Assembly: GCA_011799875.1 (NCBI GenBank)
Contig: JAAAXO010000131.1
Coordinates: forward strand, 62,001 to 126,000
Length of the DNA: 64,000 nt
DNA from: Thinopyrum elongatum
Taxonomy: Eukaryota; Streptophyta; Magnoliopsida; Poales; Poaceae
Reading direction: 5' to 3'
Shown piece after piece: positions 32,501 to 44,000 of this stretch. Position 1 is the stretch's first letter. Each line of letters begins with the position of its first letter. Below the pieces are notes generated by a model. It saw only the letters and a program-made list of their open reading frames with translations, did not search any database and was not told the origin of the DNA. A program made the position numbers and the translations under genes.

Positions 32501-34365
32501 TTATGAACAAGAGTATACTGATTGTTTCTACCATGGTGTACAGAATTTTTATCAAATTGCCATGGTCTACCAAGTAATAATGAACATGCTTGCATGGGTA
32601 CCACATCACAATCAACATAATCAGCATATGTAGAGATACTAAAATGCACACGAACAGTACGTGTTACCTTAACCTTGCCGCTGTTGTTGAACCATTGGAT
32701 ATAGTAAGGATGTGGATGTGGTCTTCTGGTGAGAGATAGCTTCTCCACCATCTCCATGCTAGCCAAGTTGTTGCAGCTCCCTCCATCTATGATGACGCGA
32801 ACAGAACGTTCCTTCACAACTCCCTTTGTATGGAACAAATTATGCCTCTGATTTTGCTCAGCTTGTGTGCCCTGCACACTCAAAACACGTTGAGCAACTA
32901 AACATTCATACCTGTCAGCGTCTTCAGGAGCCATGTATTGCGTCTCATGATCAGAATCATCTCCACCGTGTTCTTCACTTGTAATAAGAGCCAAAGTCTC
33001 CTCATTATAGTCACTAGCGGACTCATACCCACCATCCTCAGTAGCAATCATAACACGCGGAGATTGGCATTCTCTCGCATAATGACCTCTTCCCTTACAA
33101 CGACGACAAATAATATCATGTGTGTGCCCTGTTGATGCCATAGATGAAGAAGAGCTCTGGGCAGGCCCAGAAGGTGTACTCTTGGCAGATGGTGGTGGTG
33201 GTGCCTGTTTTCTTGTATCTCGATTGGAATTGGCGGCTGAAGTCAGTGGTGCCGCAGTAGGACGTGTGGGAGTAGAGGAGGCACGCGGTGTCCATGATGA
33301 AGATCGACCAGCAGAAAAATTAGTTCGCGCCAATGCCTGTCGATCCTGCACTTCACGTTCAGCTTTACAAGCAAGATGGAATAAACGAGTGATATTATTA
33401 TACTCCTTATACTCTAGAATGGTCTGAATCTCTCTATTTAATCCACCCATGAAACGTGCAAGCATAGCTTCATTCTCCTCAACAATACCACATCTAATCA
33501 TGCCAGTTTGTAATTCCTGATAATATTCTTCTACAGAATTTTTTCCTTGTCTTAAGCGCTGCAATTTTTGAAGTAATTCACGTTGATAATATGGTGGAAC
33601 CCAACGAGTACGCATAGCAGTTTTCAAAGCAGCCCACGTAGTTGGAATAGGATATAATCTACAATGTTCAGACCACCATACACATGCAAAACTAGTGAAA
33701 GCACAAACAGCAGCAGCAACACGTCGTTCCTCGGGATATTGTAAACATGTAAAACGTTGTTCAGTTTCTAACTCCCAAGTAAGATATATATCAGGAACAT
33801 ATCTTCCCTCGAATGGTGGAATATTCAATTTTAATTTAGGAAGATGGTCATGATCTTGTACCTGAAGTGGTGGTGCAGGCCTACCATTGCGATTATTTGC
33901 ATGTGGACGACCTGGTGCTGGTGGTTGCACGTAGTTATGATTTTGATCAACCTCATCCTCATAATCGCCCGCGTAATCATCCTCCTCCTCGGCACCAGCA
34001 GCAGCAGGAGCAGGAGCCAAAGAAGCATCAACAGTAGGTACAGCAGCACCAGAAGTTTGGCCATCCTCAAGAGGAACACGCTTCGCTCGTCCGAACTGAT
34101 TTGGAAGGGGGCGTTGTTGTTGTCGTTGCAGAGGTGCGACAGGTGCAGCCGGTGGTGGTTGGGGAAGACGCGTGAGCAATTCATTAAACTTGTTATCCAG
34201 CTTTGTCTCGTACGACTTCTCCATGCCATCTATCTTCTCCATGGCCTCTTCAAATCTGTTTAGCACATCTCCCACCTGGCCACTCATCATTTGCTGAAAT
34301 TTATCATGCAACTCCTTGTTCGTCATGTTCTCCCAGTCAATCTCGTCGGCTTGTGATCCTGCCAT
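29241..34365 (-). pseudogene. gag-pol: Near-complete gag-pol with one frameshift and two nonsense codons
   Basis: ATG at 34365 in ACCATGG. The order is Gag (coiled-coil-like N-terminus, capsid, CCHC knuckle), protease [11 protein letters not shown] (YFDDILIYS, major haplotype), RNase H ([17 protein letters not shown]), integrase ([22 protein letters not shown]), GPF module and LTR tail. Breaks: one extra T near 32284-32287 (CAATTATC), which shifts the frame between protease and RT; TAG at 30348-30350 in place of Ser in [11 protein letters not shown] at 29340-29342 in the LTR-borne tail (Glu codon). Uninterrupted length would be about 1,700 residues, normal for the clade. The polyprotein would be processed by its own protease in virus-like particles. 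Confidence 0.92.
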
Positions 34366-35351
34366 GGTTAGCAGCAATAGAAACACACAAGAATATGATC
34401 CTACAGACTACTAGAAAGTGGTGGTGGTGTGGTGTGGTGTCACAAATCCGTCAAGCAAATCTCAAATTCTTACCAGTTCTTACCCAGCAGCAGGTGGTGA
34501 TCGGCAACCTTTGTAGTCAAAACTCTCAGAGCTTGGACAGAGCGATTGCCAGGTGGTGTCAAACGCACGATGTAGATGTATGTGGAGCTGGGAAGGCTTA
34601 TGATATGGTAGCAAAAAGGGTCAGCAATAATCAATTCAGAGATGCAATGTTGAATAAACTCTCAACGACGGTACTGTGCTGGTCCTAGGCTAGACCGTGC
34701 TAGAGACGCGAGCCTAGAACACTAACAAAAATCACGGTGCTGCACGTAAACAAGGGAGGAGCACACTCTGAATTTTTTTTTTTGCACTTTTTTTTTCCTT
34801 TTTTTTTTGCTCCGCAACAATTTTTTTTCGAAAAAGTCTACAAATGGTCGCCTAGCCAGAATTTTCCAGACTTAGTTTTTTTTTTTTGAAACTGGAACTA
34901 TTTTTCTTCTGCGGGTAGCGCGAAAATTGGGGAATCCGACTTGTTCACGACTCGTAGTATCGCGTGATCTGGAACTCTAAAATAAAGGAATAAATACTGG
35001 ACTCGGACTAGGACTGGTGGCAGAGATGAATCTGGTGGAACTCGGACTGGTGATGGTATATGACGGTAGTATATGTGGGCTCGGATTGGTGGTGGTATAT
35101 GGACTCGGATTGGTGGTGGTATATGGACTCGGATCGGTGGTGGTATATGGACTCAGAGAAATAGCAGATAAGCTGTGGTGGTATACGGTAGGGGCGATGA
35201 TGATGGTGCGGCGGCGGCGTGACAACTTGTGAACAGAACTCGAAACTCTAAAGAACTAGACGCTAAGACCAGCAACTTGACACGACGATGCAACCGCAAA
35301 TTCAACAAAGCAAAAACCCTAAAAAGATTATGCAAAGGCTCAGATTGGTTC
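34366..35351 (-). other. 5' leader, truncated (986 bp), minus strand
   Basis: Runs from the gag ATG back to ATTGGTTCG, lacking the PBS side. At 35350-35352 (TCG shared by both partners) it meets plus-strand RNase H sequence TTATACTATGC. A tracts near 34790 and three minisatellite copies. Confidence 0.85.
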
Positions 35352-35352
35352 G

Positions 35353-36730
35353 TTATACTATGCTTTCACAACTTGACTTTAAAATATTTGGTTTGGAGAC
35401 CATCAAAGATCAATATGTGCATGATGCTGAATTTAAAGATGTATTGCAGAATTGTAAGGAAGGGAGAACATGGAACAAGTTCGTCGTTAACGATGGATTT
35501 GTGTTTCGTGCTAACAAGCTATGCATTCCAGCTAGCTCCGTTCGTCTTTTGTTGTTGCAGGAGGCGCATGGAGGAGGATTAATGGGACACTTTGGCGTGA
35601 AGAAGATGGAGGATATACTTGCTACACATTTCTTTTGGCCAAAGATGAGACGGGATGTTGAGCGTTTTGTTGCTCGCTGCACTACATGTCAAAAAGCTAA
35701 GTCACGACTCAATCCTCATGGTTTATATATGCCTTTGCCTGTACCTAGTGTTCCTTGGGAGGATATATCTATGGACTTTGTTTTAGGTTTACCTCGAACA
35801 AAGAAGGGGAAGGATAGCATATTTGTTGTCGTGGATAGGTTCTCGAAAATGGCACACTTTATACCATGTCATAAAAGCGATGATGCTGTTAATGTTGCTG
35901 ATTTGTTCTTTCGTGAAATTATACGCTTGCATGGTGTGCCAAATACTATTGTTTCAGATCGTGATACTAAATTTCTTAGCCACTTTTGGAGATGTTTATG
36001 GGCTAAGTTGGGGACTAAACTGCTTTTTAGTACTACATGTCACCCCCAAACTGATGGACAAACTGAAGTAGTCAATAGAACATTGTCTACTATGCTTAGG
36101 GCTGTTTTGAAGAATAACAAGAAAATGTGGGAAGAATGCTTGACTCATATTGAATTTGCTTATAATCGTTCATTGCATTCTACTACTAAGATGTGTCCTT
36201 TTGAAATTGTGTATGGTTTCCTTCCTCGTGCACCAATTGATTTGTTGCCTCTTCCATCTTCGGAGAAGGTTAATTTTGATGCTAAACAACGTGCTGAATT
36301 GATCTTAAAAATGCATGAGTTAACTAAGGAGAACATTGAGCGTATGAATGCTAAATATAAACTTGCTGGAGATAAGGGTAGAAAACATGTTGTGTTTGCA
36401 CCTGGAGATCTTGTTTGGTTACATTTGCGTAAGGATAGATTTCCTGATTTGCGCAAATCAAAGCTAATGCCACGTGCTGATGGTCCTTTTAAGGTGTTAG
36501 AGAAAATAAATGATAATGCATATAAACTTGAGCTGCCTGCAGATTTTGGGGTTAGTCCCACTTTTAACATTGCAGATTTGAAGCCTTATTTGGCTGAGGA
36601 AGATGAGCTTCCGTCGAGGACGACTTCATTTCAAGAAGGGGAGGATGATGAGGACATCAATACCATTGTTACACCCACAGCCCCTGCTGCTATACATACT
36701 GGACCAATTACTAGAGCTCGCGCACGCTAA
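35353..36730 (+). CDS. Complete integrase with chimeric N-terminus and GPF module
   Basis: The frame is open from 35288 (antisense leader, MQPQIQQSK) across the junction into [13 protein letters not shown]. It then covers the whole integrase: zinc-binding HHCC ([16 protein letters not shown]), core D-D-E ([22 protein letters not shown]), GPF module, purine tract and the first part of the LTR tail. It ends at TAA 36728-36730 (CAA of RARQL mutated), so the tail stops right after RARAR and lacks about 65 residues. 480 codons in all. All catalytic residues are present. An ATG in the antisense leader exists, but a promoter for it is not evident. Confidence 0.88.
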
Positions 36731-37567
36731 TTAAATTATCAGGTACTTTCGTTTCTTGGTAATGATTCTAATGTTCATGAGAATATGATGCTGCCTAAAT
36801 TGGATACATTTGTTTTGCTTACGAATGAAGGGCCTAGCTTGGACAAGAAAGAGGAACCTTGGAGCAAGTTCAAGCATGGAGATGATGGCATGCGCAAGGG
36901 GAACAAGAACGGAGTTACAAGTGATGATTTCAGGACTTTGAAGCCACCATAATGAGTGCAGGAAGCCTTGGACGAAATATACAAGATGCCACTTCATAAA
37001 TTTCGTCCAGAGGCTATTATAGGTGCTGCGTCACCTTATTATTGGGCCAGGCCCATGTAATTTTGAAATACTTGAGTATAGGCTGTTTTTAGAGTCCGTA
37101 TGTGTGGGGAAACAAGAGATAGGGTTGGTTTCGGACCCCTCCTTCAAGGGCCACGAAATCCCCTCCTCTTCCTCCATATATACAGCCCTTAGGGCACCGT
37201 TTAGACTTTGGGTTTTGTTTAGATTAAAAGTTCACCATAGCTGCAACTTCGCGTACTTCGTTTGTGTTCAACGACCAGACCAAGACGTCACAGAACCCCA
37301 CCTTGATCAATAAAGCTTTCATCTTATATTCGCAATATCCAGATTGCAAATCTTAGTTTCTTGCTTGTTCTTCGTTTGCTTGCAGGAGATAGACCCTCGT
37401 GGTCAGGTTGATTGTGCTCCGGCGTGGTCAATAACCTCTCAGAGTTGGTTTAGTGATTGCTAAGGCGCGACGTCCTCGCATGTTCGTAGTCGGATCGTCA
37501 AAGTCTACTCCACCAAAAACGATAGCTATCATCTCATCGAAAGATCGGGACACCCTCGCCTCTATCA
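36646..37567 (+). repeat. LTR-A, full length (922 bp), shared 3'/5' LTR
   Basis: Purine tract upstream (36633-36645), PBS downstream (37570-37579). Private TAATTTTGAAATAC, and CTCAGAGTTGG for CTCGGAGTTGG. Confidence 0.95.
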
Positions 37568-38652
37568 AGTGGTATCAGATTCCCAGGTTGCTCGGTGAGA
37601 TTTACAGTTTTTCGTAGCTTAGATCGAGTCTGTTCTTCATACCTACAGTCCAGGAAAAAGCCAAAAAAAAAAATTTCGGGTTAGTTCATCATATCCGAAC
37701 CAATCTGAGCCTTTGCATAATCTTTTTAGGGTTTTTGCTTTGTTGAATTTGCGGTTGCATCGTCGTGTCAAGTTGCTGGTCTTAGCGTCTAGTTCTTTAG
37801 AGTTTCGAGTTCTGTTCACAAGTTGTCACGCCGCCGCCGCACCATCATCATCGCCCCTACCATATACCACCACAGCTTATCTGCTATTTCTCTGAGTCCA
37901 TATACCACCACCGATCCGAGTCCATATACCACCACCAATCCGAGCCCACATATACTACCGTCATATACCATCACCAGTCCGAGTTCCACCAGATTCATCT
38001 CTGCCACCAGTCCTAGTCCGAGTCCAGTATTTATTCCTTTATTTTAGAGTTCCAGATCACGCGATACTACGAGTCGTGAACAAGTCGGATTCCCCAATTT
38101 TCGTGCTACCCGCAGAAGAAAAATAGTTCCAGTTTCAAAAAAAAAAAAACTAAGTCTGGAAAATTCTGGCTAGGCAGTTTTTAGACCATTTGTAGACTTT
38201 TTCGAAAAAAAATTGTTGCGGAGCAAAAAAAAAAAAAGAAAAAAATTCAGAGTGTGCTCCTCCCTTGTTTACGTGCAGCGCCGTGATTTTTGTTAGTGTT
38301 CTAGGCTCGCGTCTCTAGCACGGTCTAGCCTAGGACCAGCACAGTACCGTCGTTGAGAGTTTATTCAACATTGCATCTCTGAATTGATTATTGCTGACCC
38401 TTTTTGCTACCATATCATAAGCCTTCCCAGCTCCATATACATCTACATCGTGTGTTTGACACCACCTGGCAATCGCTCTGTCCAAGCTCTGAGAGTTTTG
38501 ACTACAAAGGTTGCCGATCACCACCTGCTGCTGGGTAAGAACTGGTAAGAATTTGAGATTTGCTTGACGGATTTGTGACACCACACCACACCACCACCAC
38601 TTTCTAGTAGTCTGTAGGATCATATTCTTGTGTGTTTCTATTGTTGCTAACC
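37568..38652 (+). other. 5' leader (1085 bp)
   Basis: PBS 37570-37579, two minisatellite copies, A tracts near 38140 and 38226-38246, ending at the gag ATG. TTTCGGG replaces TTTAGGG near 37675. Confidence 0.85.
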
Positions 38653-38925
38653 ATGGCAGGATCACAAGCCGACGAGATTGACTGGGAGAACATGACGAAC
38701 AAGGAGTTGCATGATAAATTTCAGCAAATGATGAGTGGCCAGGTGGGAGATGTGCTAAACAGATTTGAAGAGGCCATGGAGAAGATAGATGGCATGGAGA
38801 AGTCGTTCGAGACAAAGCTGGATAACAAGTTTAATGAATTGCTCACGCGTCTTCCCCAACCACCACCGGCTGCACCTGTCGCACCTCTGCAACGAGAACA
38901 ACAACGCCCCCTGATGAGGACATGA
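38653..38925 (+). pseudogene. gag 5' fragment, cut by LTR-B after 86 codons
   Basis: Gag N-terminus from ATG 38653 through the coiled-coil-like segment and the proline-rich stretch to QQRPL, then four codons from LTR-B to a TGA at 38923-38925. The cut is 41 bp upstream of the one used in the array, with flank CCCCC, so this is an independent insertion. Confidence 0.88.
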
Positions 38926-39893
38926 CTACCTTGGATACGACCAAAAATATTGCATACATGTATATTTGTGAGGTGATTTCTAATGCAAACTATGCAATAA
39001 TTTATTTGTGTCATCCACGACAAAAATACTTCACAAACTTTTGTGCCATGTCTAATTGCAGGTGTATGGGACATTTGTACAATTCACATATGAAGATAAG
39101 GGAAAAAGAGAAGTTTAGTTGCTGTTCAAAAAGTCCTCTCACGTCACTTTTGGGCCAAGAGAAGATAGAGTCCAAGTCTCTCACGTTCTGGATTCAGATT
39201 CGGACTGCACAGACATACCTGACTCAAAACGCCAAGAACTTTTTCATACGGACTCCGAATTGGGTGATTCTTTTTTTGTTGGAAAGTAGATTTCGTGCTC
39301 TTTCCAACCCAATTTGACTCACCTTAAAATTCATCCGGAGCTATGAGTTATCGACGAAACAATCTGATGCTGTAGCAGAATCCGAGTCAAACTACAAGTC
39401 CAAAGGTGTTGCATCACCTCCACTTGGGCCCATGAGCCTTGTACGACCTAGGGTTAGTTTTAGGCTGCCTTGGGACGTCCTCCCACCTCCTTGGCCGCCA
39501 CCCCTTGCTCCTATATAAGTAGATCCATCTAGTAGCTTTTTGCTTGGGATTTGTTTAGTTAAAAGTTAGCCATTGCAACTTCGTGTACTTCGTTTGTGTC
39601 CAACGACCAGACCAAGACCGCTTTCGGATCCCCACCATTATCAATACTTCATCTATATTCGCAATATTCAGATTGCATTATCATATTCTTGCTTGTTCTT
39701 CGATTGCGTGCAGGAATAAACCTTCGTGGTCAGGCTGATCGTGCTTCCAGCATCGTCAGTAACCTCAGGAGATTGGTTTAGCGATTGCGAAGGCGCAACG
39801 TCGTGCACGTTTGTAGTCGGATCGTCAAAGTCGGCTCCACCAAATCGATAGTTACCATCTCATCGAAAGATCGGGACACCCTCGCCTCTATCA
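38912..39893 (+). repeat. LTR-B, full length (982 bp), 5' LTR
   Basis: Starts TGATGAGGACATGACTACC, ends CTCTATCA and is followed by a PBS. Collinear with the minus-strand LTR-B at 22281-23262 and of equal length. Its LTR-initial open frame is shortened by a TGA at 39315-39317. It lacks the AATAAA of LTR-A. Confidence 0.93.
39512..39518 (+). promoter_or_regulatory. TATA-like box of LTR-B
   Basis: TATATAA in CTCCTATATAAGTAG at LTR-B offset 601, in the same position relative to the shared R/U5 part as the weaker LTR-A box. Better match to the plant consensus than LTR-A. Confidence 0.6.
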
Positions 39894-41019
39894 AGTGGTA
39901 TCAGTTTTCAGGTTGCTCGGTGAGAATTTCCAGTTTTCCCTAGATTAGATTTATTTTCTTACGTATTGTCCAAAAAAAAAGCCACAAAAAAGAAATAGGG
40001 TTAGTTCATCATATCCGAACCAATCTGAGCCTTTGCATAATCTTTTTAGGGTTTTTGCTTTGTTGAATTTGCGGTTGCATCGTCGTGTCAAGTTGCTGGT
40101 CTTAGCGTCTAGTTCTTTAGAGTTTCGAGTTCTGTTCACAAGTTGTCACGCCGCCGCCGCACCATCATCATCGCCCCTACCATATACCACCACAGCTTTT
40201 CTGCTATTTCTCTGAGTCCATATACCACCACCGATCCGAGTCCATATACCACCACCGATCCGAGTCCATATACCACCACCAATCCGAGCCCACATATACT
40301 ACCGTCATATACCATCACCAGTCCGAGTTCCACCAGATTCATCTCTGCCACCAGTCCTAGTCCGAGTCCAGTATTTATTCCTTTATTTTAGAGTTCCAGA
40401 TCACGCGATACTACGAGTCGTGAACAAGTCGGATTCCCCAATTTTCGTGCTACCCGTAGAAGAAAAATAGTTCCAGTTTCAAAAAAAAAAAACTAAGTCT
40501 AGAAAATTCTGGCTAGGCAGTTTTTAGACCATTTGTAGACTTTTTCGAAAAAAATTTGTTGCGGAGCAAAAAAAAAAAGAGGAAAAAAAAGTGCAAAAAA
40601 AAAAGAAAAAAATTCAGAGTGTGCTCCTCCCTTGTTTACGTGCAGCGCCGTGATTTTTGTTAGTGTTCTAGGCTCGCGTCTGTAGCACGGTCTAGCCTAG
40701 GACCAGCACAGTACCGTCGTTGAGAGTTTATTCAACATTGCATCTCTGAATTGATTATTGCTGACCCTTTTTGCTACCATATCATAAGCCTTCCCAGCTC
40801 CACATACATCTACATCGTGCGTTTGACACCACCTGGCAATCGCTCTGTCCAAGCTCTGAGAGTTTTGACTACAAAGGTTGCCGATCACCACCTGCTGCTG
40901 GGTAAGAACTGGTAAGAATTTGAGATTTGCTTGACGGATTTGTGACACCACACCACACCACCACCACTTTCTAGTAGTCTGTAGGATCATATTCTTGTGT
41001 GTTTCTATTGCTGCTAACC
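39894..41019 (+). other. 5' leader (1126 bp) following LTR-B
   Basis: PBS TGGTATCAG at 39896-39904 followed by TTTTCAGG. The PBS-proximal 80 bp are of the variant type, the rest matches other leaders. Three minisatellite copies. A tracts near 40480 and 40568-40611. Confidence 0.85.
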
Positions 41020-44000
41020 ATGGCAGGATCACAAGCCGACGAGATTGACTGGGAGAACATGACGAACAAGGAGTTGCATGATAAATTTCAGCAAATGATG
41101 AGTGGCCAGGTGGGAGATGTGCTAAACAGATTTGAAGAGGCCATGGAGAAGATAGATGGCATGGAGAAGTCGTACGAGACAAAGCTGGATAACAAGTTTA
41201 ATGAATTGCTCACGCGTCTTCCCCAACCACCACCGGCTGCACCTGTCGCACCTCTGCAACGACAACAACAACGCCCCCTTCCAAATCAGTTCGGACGAGC
41301 GAAGCGTGTTCCTCTTGAGGATGGCCAAACTTCTGGTGCTGCTGTACCTACTGTTGATGCTTCTTTGGCTCCTGCTCCTGCTGCTGCTGGTGCCGAGGAG
41401 GAGGATGATTACGCGCGCGATTATGAGGATGAGGTTGATCAAAATCATAACTACATGCAACCACCAGCACCAGGTCGTCCACATGCAAATAATCGCAATG
41501 GTAGGTCTGCACCACCACTTCAGGTACGAGATCATGACCATCTTCCTAAATTAAAATTGAATATTCCACCATTCGAGGGTAGATATGTTCCTGATATATA
41601 TCTTACTTGGGAGTTAGAAACTGAACAACGTTTTACATGTTTACAATATCCCGAGGAACGACGTGTTGCTGCTGCTGTTTGTGCTTTCACTAGTTTTGCA
41701 TGTGTATGGTGGTCTGAACATTGTAGATTATATCCTATTCCAGCTACGTGGGCTGCTTTGAAAACTGCTATGCGTACTCGTTGGGTTCCACCATATTATC
41801 AACGTGAATTACTTCAAAAATTGCAGCGCTTAAGACAAGGAAAAAGTTCTGTAGAAGAATATTATCAGGAATTACAAACTGGCATGATTAGATGTGGTAT
41901 TGTTGAGGAGAATGAAGCTATGCTTGCACGTTTCATGGGTGGATTAAATAGAGAGATTCAGACCATTCTAGAGTATAAGGAGTATAATAATATCACTCGT
42001 TTATTCCATCTTGCTTGTAAAGCTGAACGCGAAGTGCAGGATCGACAGGCATTGGCGCGAACTAATTTTTCTGCAGGTCGATCTTCATCATGGACACCGC
42101 GTGCCTCCTCTACTCCCACACGTCCTACTGCGGCACCACTGACGTCAGCCGCCAATTCCAACCGAGATACAAGAAAACAGGCACCACCACCACCATCTGC
42201 CAAGAGTACACCTTCTGGGCCTGCCCAGAGCTCTTCTTCATCTATGGCATCAACAGGGCACACACATGATATTATTTGTCGTCGTTGTAAGGGAAGAGGT
42301 CATTATGCGAGAGAATGCCAATCTCCGCGTGTTATGATTGCTACTGAGGATGGTGGGTATGAGTCCGCTAGTGACTATGATGAGGAGACTTTGGCTCTTA
42401 TTACAAGTGAAGAACACGGTGGAGATGATTCTGATCAGGAGACGCAATACATGGCTCCTGAAGACGCTGACAGGTATGAATGTTTAGTTGCTCAACGTGT
42501 TTTGAGTGTGCAGGTCACACAAGCTGAGCAAAATCAGAGGCATAATTTGTTCCATACAAAGGGAGTTGTGAAGGAACGTTCTGTTCGCGTCATCATAGAT
42601 GGAGGGAGCTGCAACAACTTGGCTAGCATGGAGATGGTGGAGAAGCTATCTCTCACCACAAGACCACATCCACATCCTTACTATATCCAATGGTTCAACA
42701 ACAGCGGCAAGGTTAAGGTAACACGTACTGTTCGTGTGCATTTTAGTATCTCTACATATGCTGATTATGTTGATTGTGATGTGGTACCCATGCAAGCATG
42801 TTCATTATTACTTGGTAGACCATGGCAATTTGATAAAAAATTCTGTACACCATGGTAGAAACAATCAGTATACTCTTGTTCGTAAGGATAAACATATTAC
42901 TTTGCTTCCTATGACTCCTGATTCTATTTTGAAAGATGATATTAATAGAGCTAGTAAAGCAAAACAGGAGAAAAATAAGAGTGAAAATCAGATTGTGGCA
43001 AAAGAATTTGAGCAACAAATGAAGCCTAATAATAAACCATCTAGTGTTGCTTCTGAAATTAAATTGAAAAGTGCATGCTTACTTGCCACCAAATCTGATA
43101 TTGATGAGCTAGATTTCAGCAATTCTGTTTGCTATGCTTTTGTGTGCAAAGAGGCATTATTTTCATTCGAGGACGTGCCTTCCTCTTTGCCTCCTGCGGT
43201 CACTAACATTTTGCAGGAGTTCGCTGACGTCTTTCCACAAGACGTGCCACCGGGATTACCACCTATTCGCGGGATTGAGCATCAGATTGACTTAATTCCC
43301 GGTGCTTCGTTGCCAAACCGTGCGCCATACCGTACCAATCCAGAGGAGACGAAGGAGATTATGCGTCAAGTACAGGAGCTGCTCGACAAAGGTTATATAC
43401 GCGAATCTCTTAGTCCTTGTGTTGTTCCTATTATACTAGTGCCAAAAAAGGATGGTACGTCGCGTATGTGTGTTGATTGTAGAGGCATTAATAATATTAC
43501 TATTCGTTGTCGTCATCCTATTCCTAGGCTAGATGATATGCTTGATGAATTGAGTGGCTCTACAATATTCTCCAAAGTTGATTTGCGTAGTGGATACCAT
43601 CAAATTCGTACGAAATTGGGAGATGAATGGAAAACAACAATTAAAACTAAGTTCGGTTTATATGAGTGGTTAGTCATGCCTTTTGGGTTAACTAATGCAC
43701 CTAGTACTTTCATGAGATTAATGAACGAAGTTTTACGTGCTTTCATTGGACGATTTGTGGAAGTTTACTTTGATGATATATTGATTTATAGCAGATCTTT
43801 GGAGGAACATTTGGAACATTTACGTGTTGTTTTTATTGCTCTACGTGATGCACGTTTGTTTGGTAACCTTGGGAAGTGCACCTTTTGCACCGACCGAGTA
43901 TCTTTTCTTGGCTATGTTGTTACTCCACAGGGAATTGAAGTTGATAAAGCCAAGATTGAAGCTATTGAGAGTTGGCCGCAGCCCAAAACGGTCACACAAG

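Larger units (their letters stand above)
28625..35351 (-). mobile_element. Near-complete CRM-clade element without its 5' LTR
   Basis: Leader (986 bp), gag, PR, RT, RNase H, integrase, purine tract and 3' LTR are present in order on the minus strand. The 5' LTR, PBS and start of the leader are replaced at 35350-35352 by plus-strand RNase H/integrase sequence. Confidence 0.9.
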
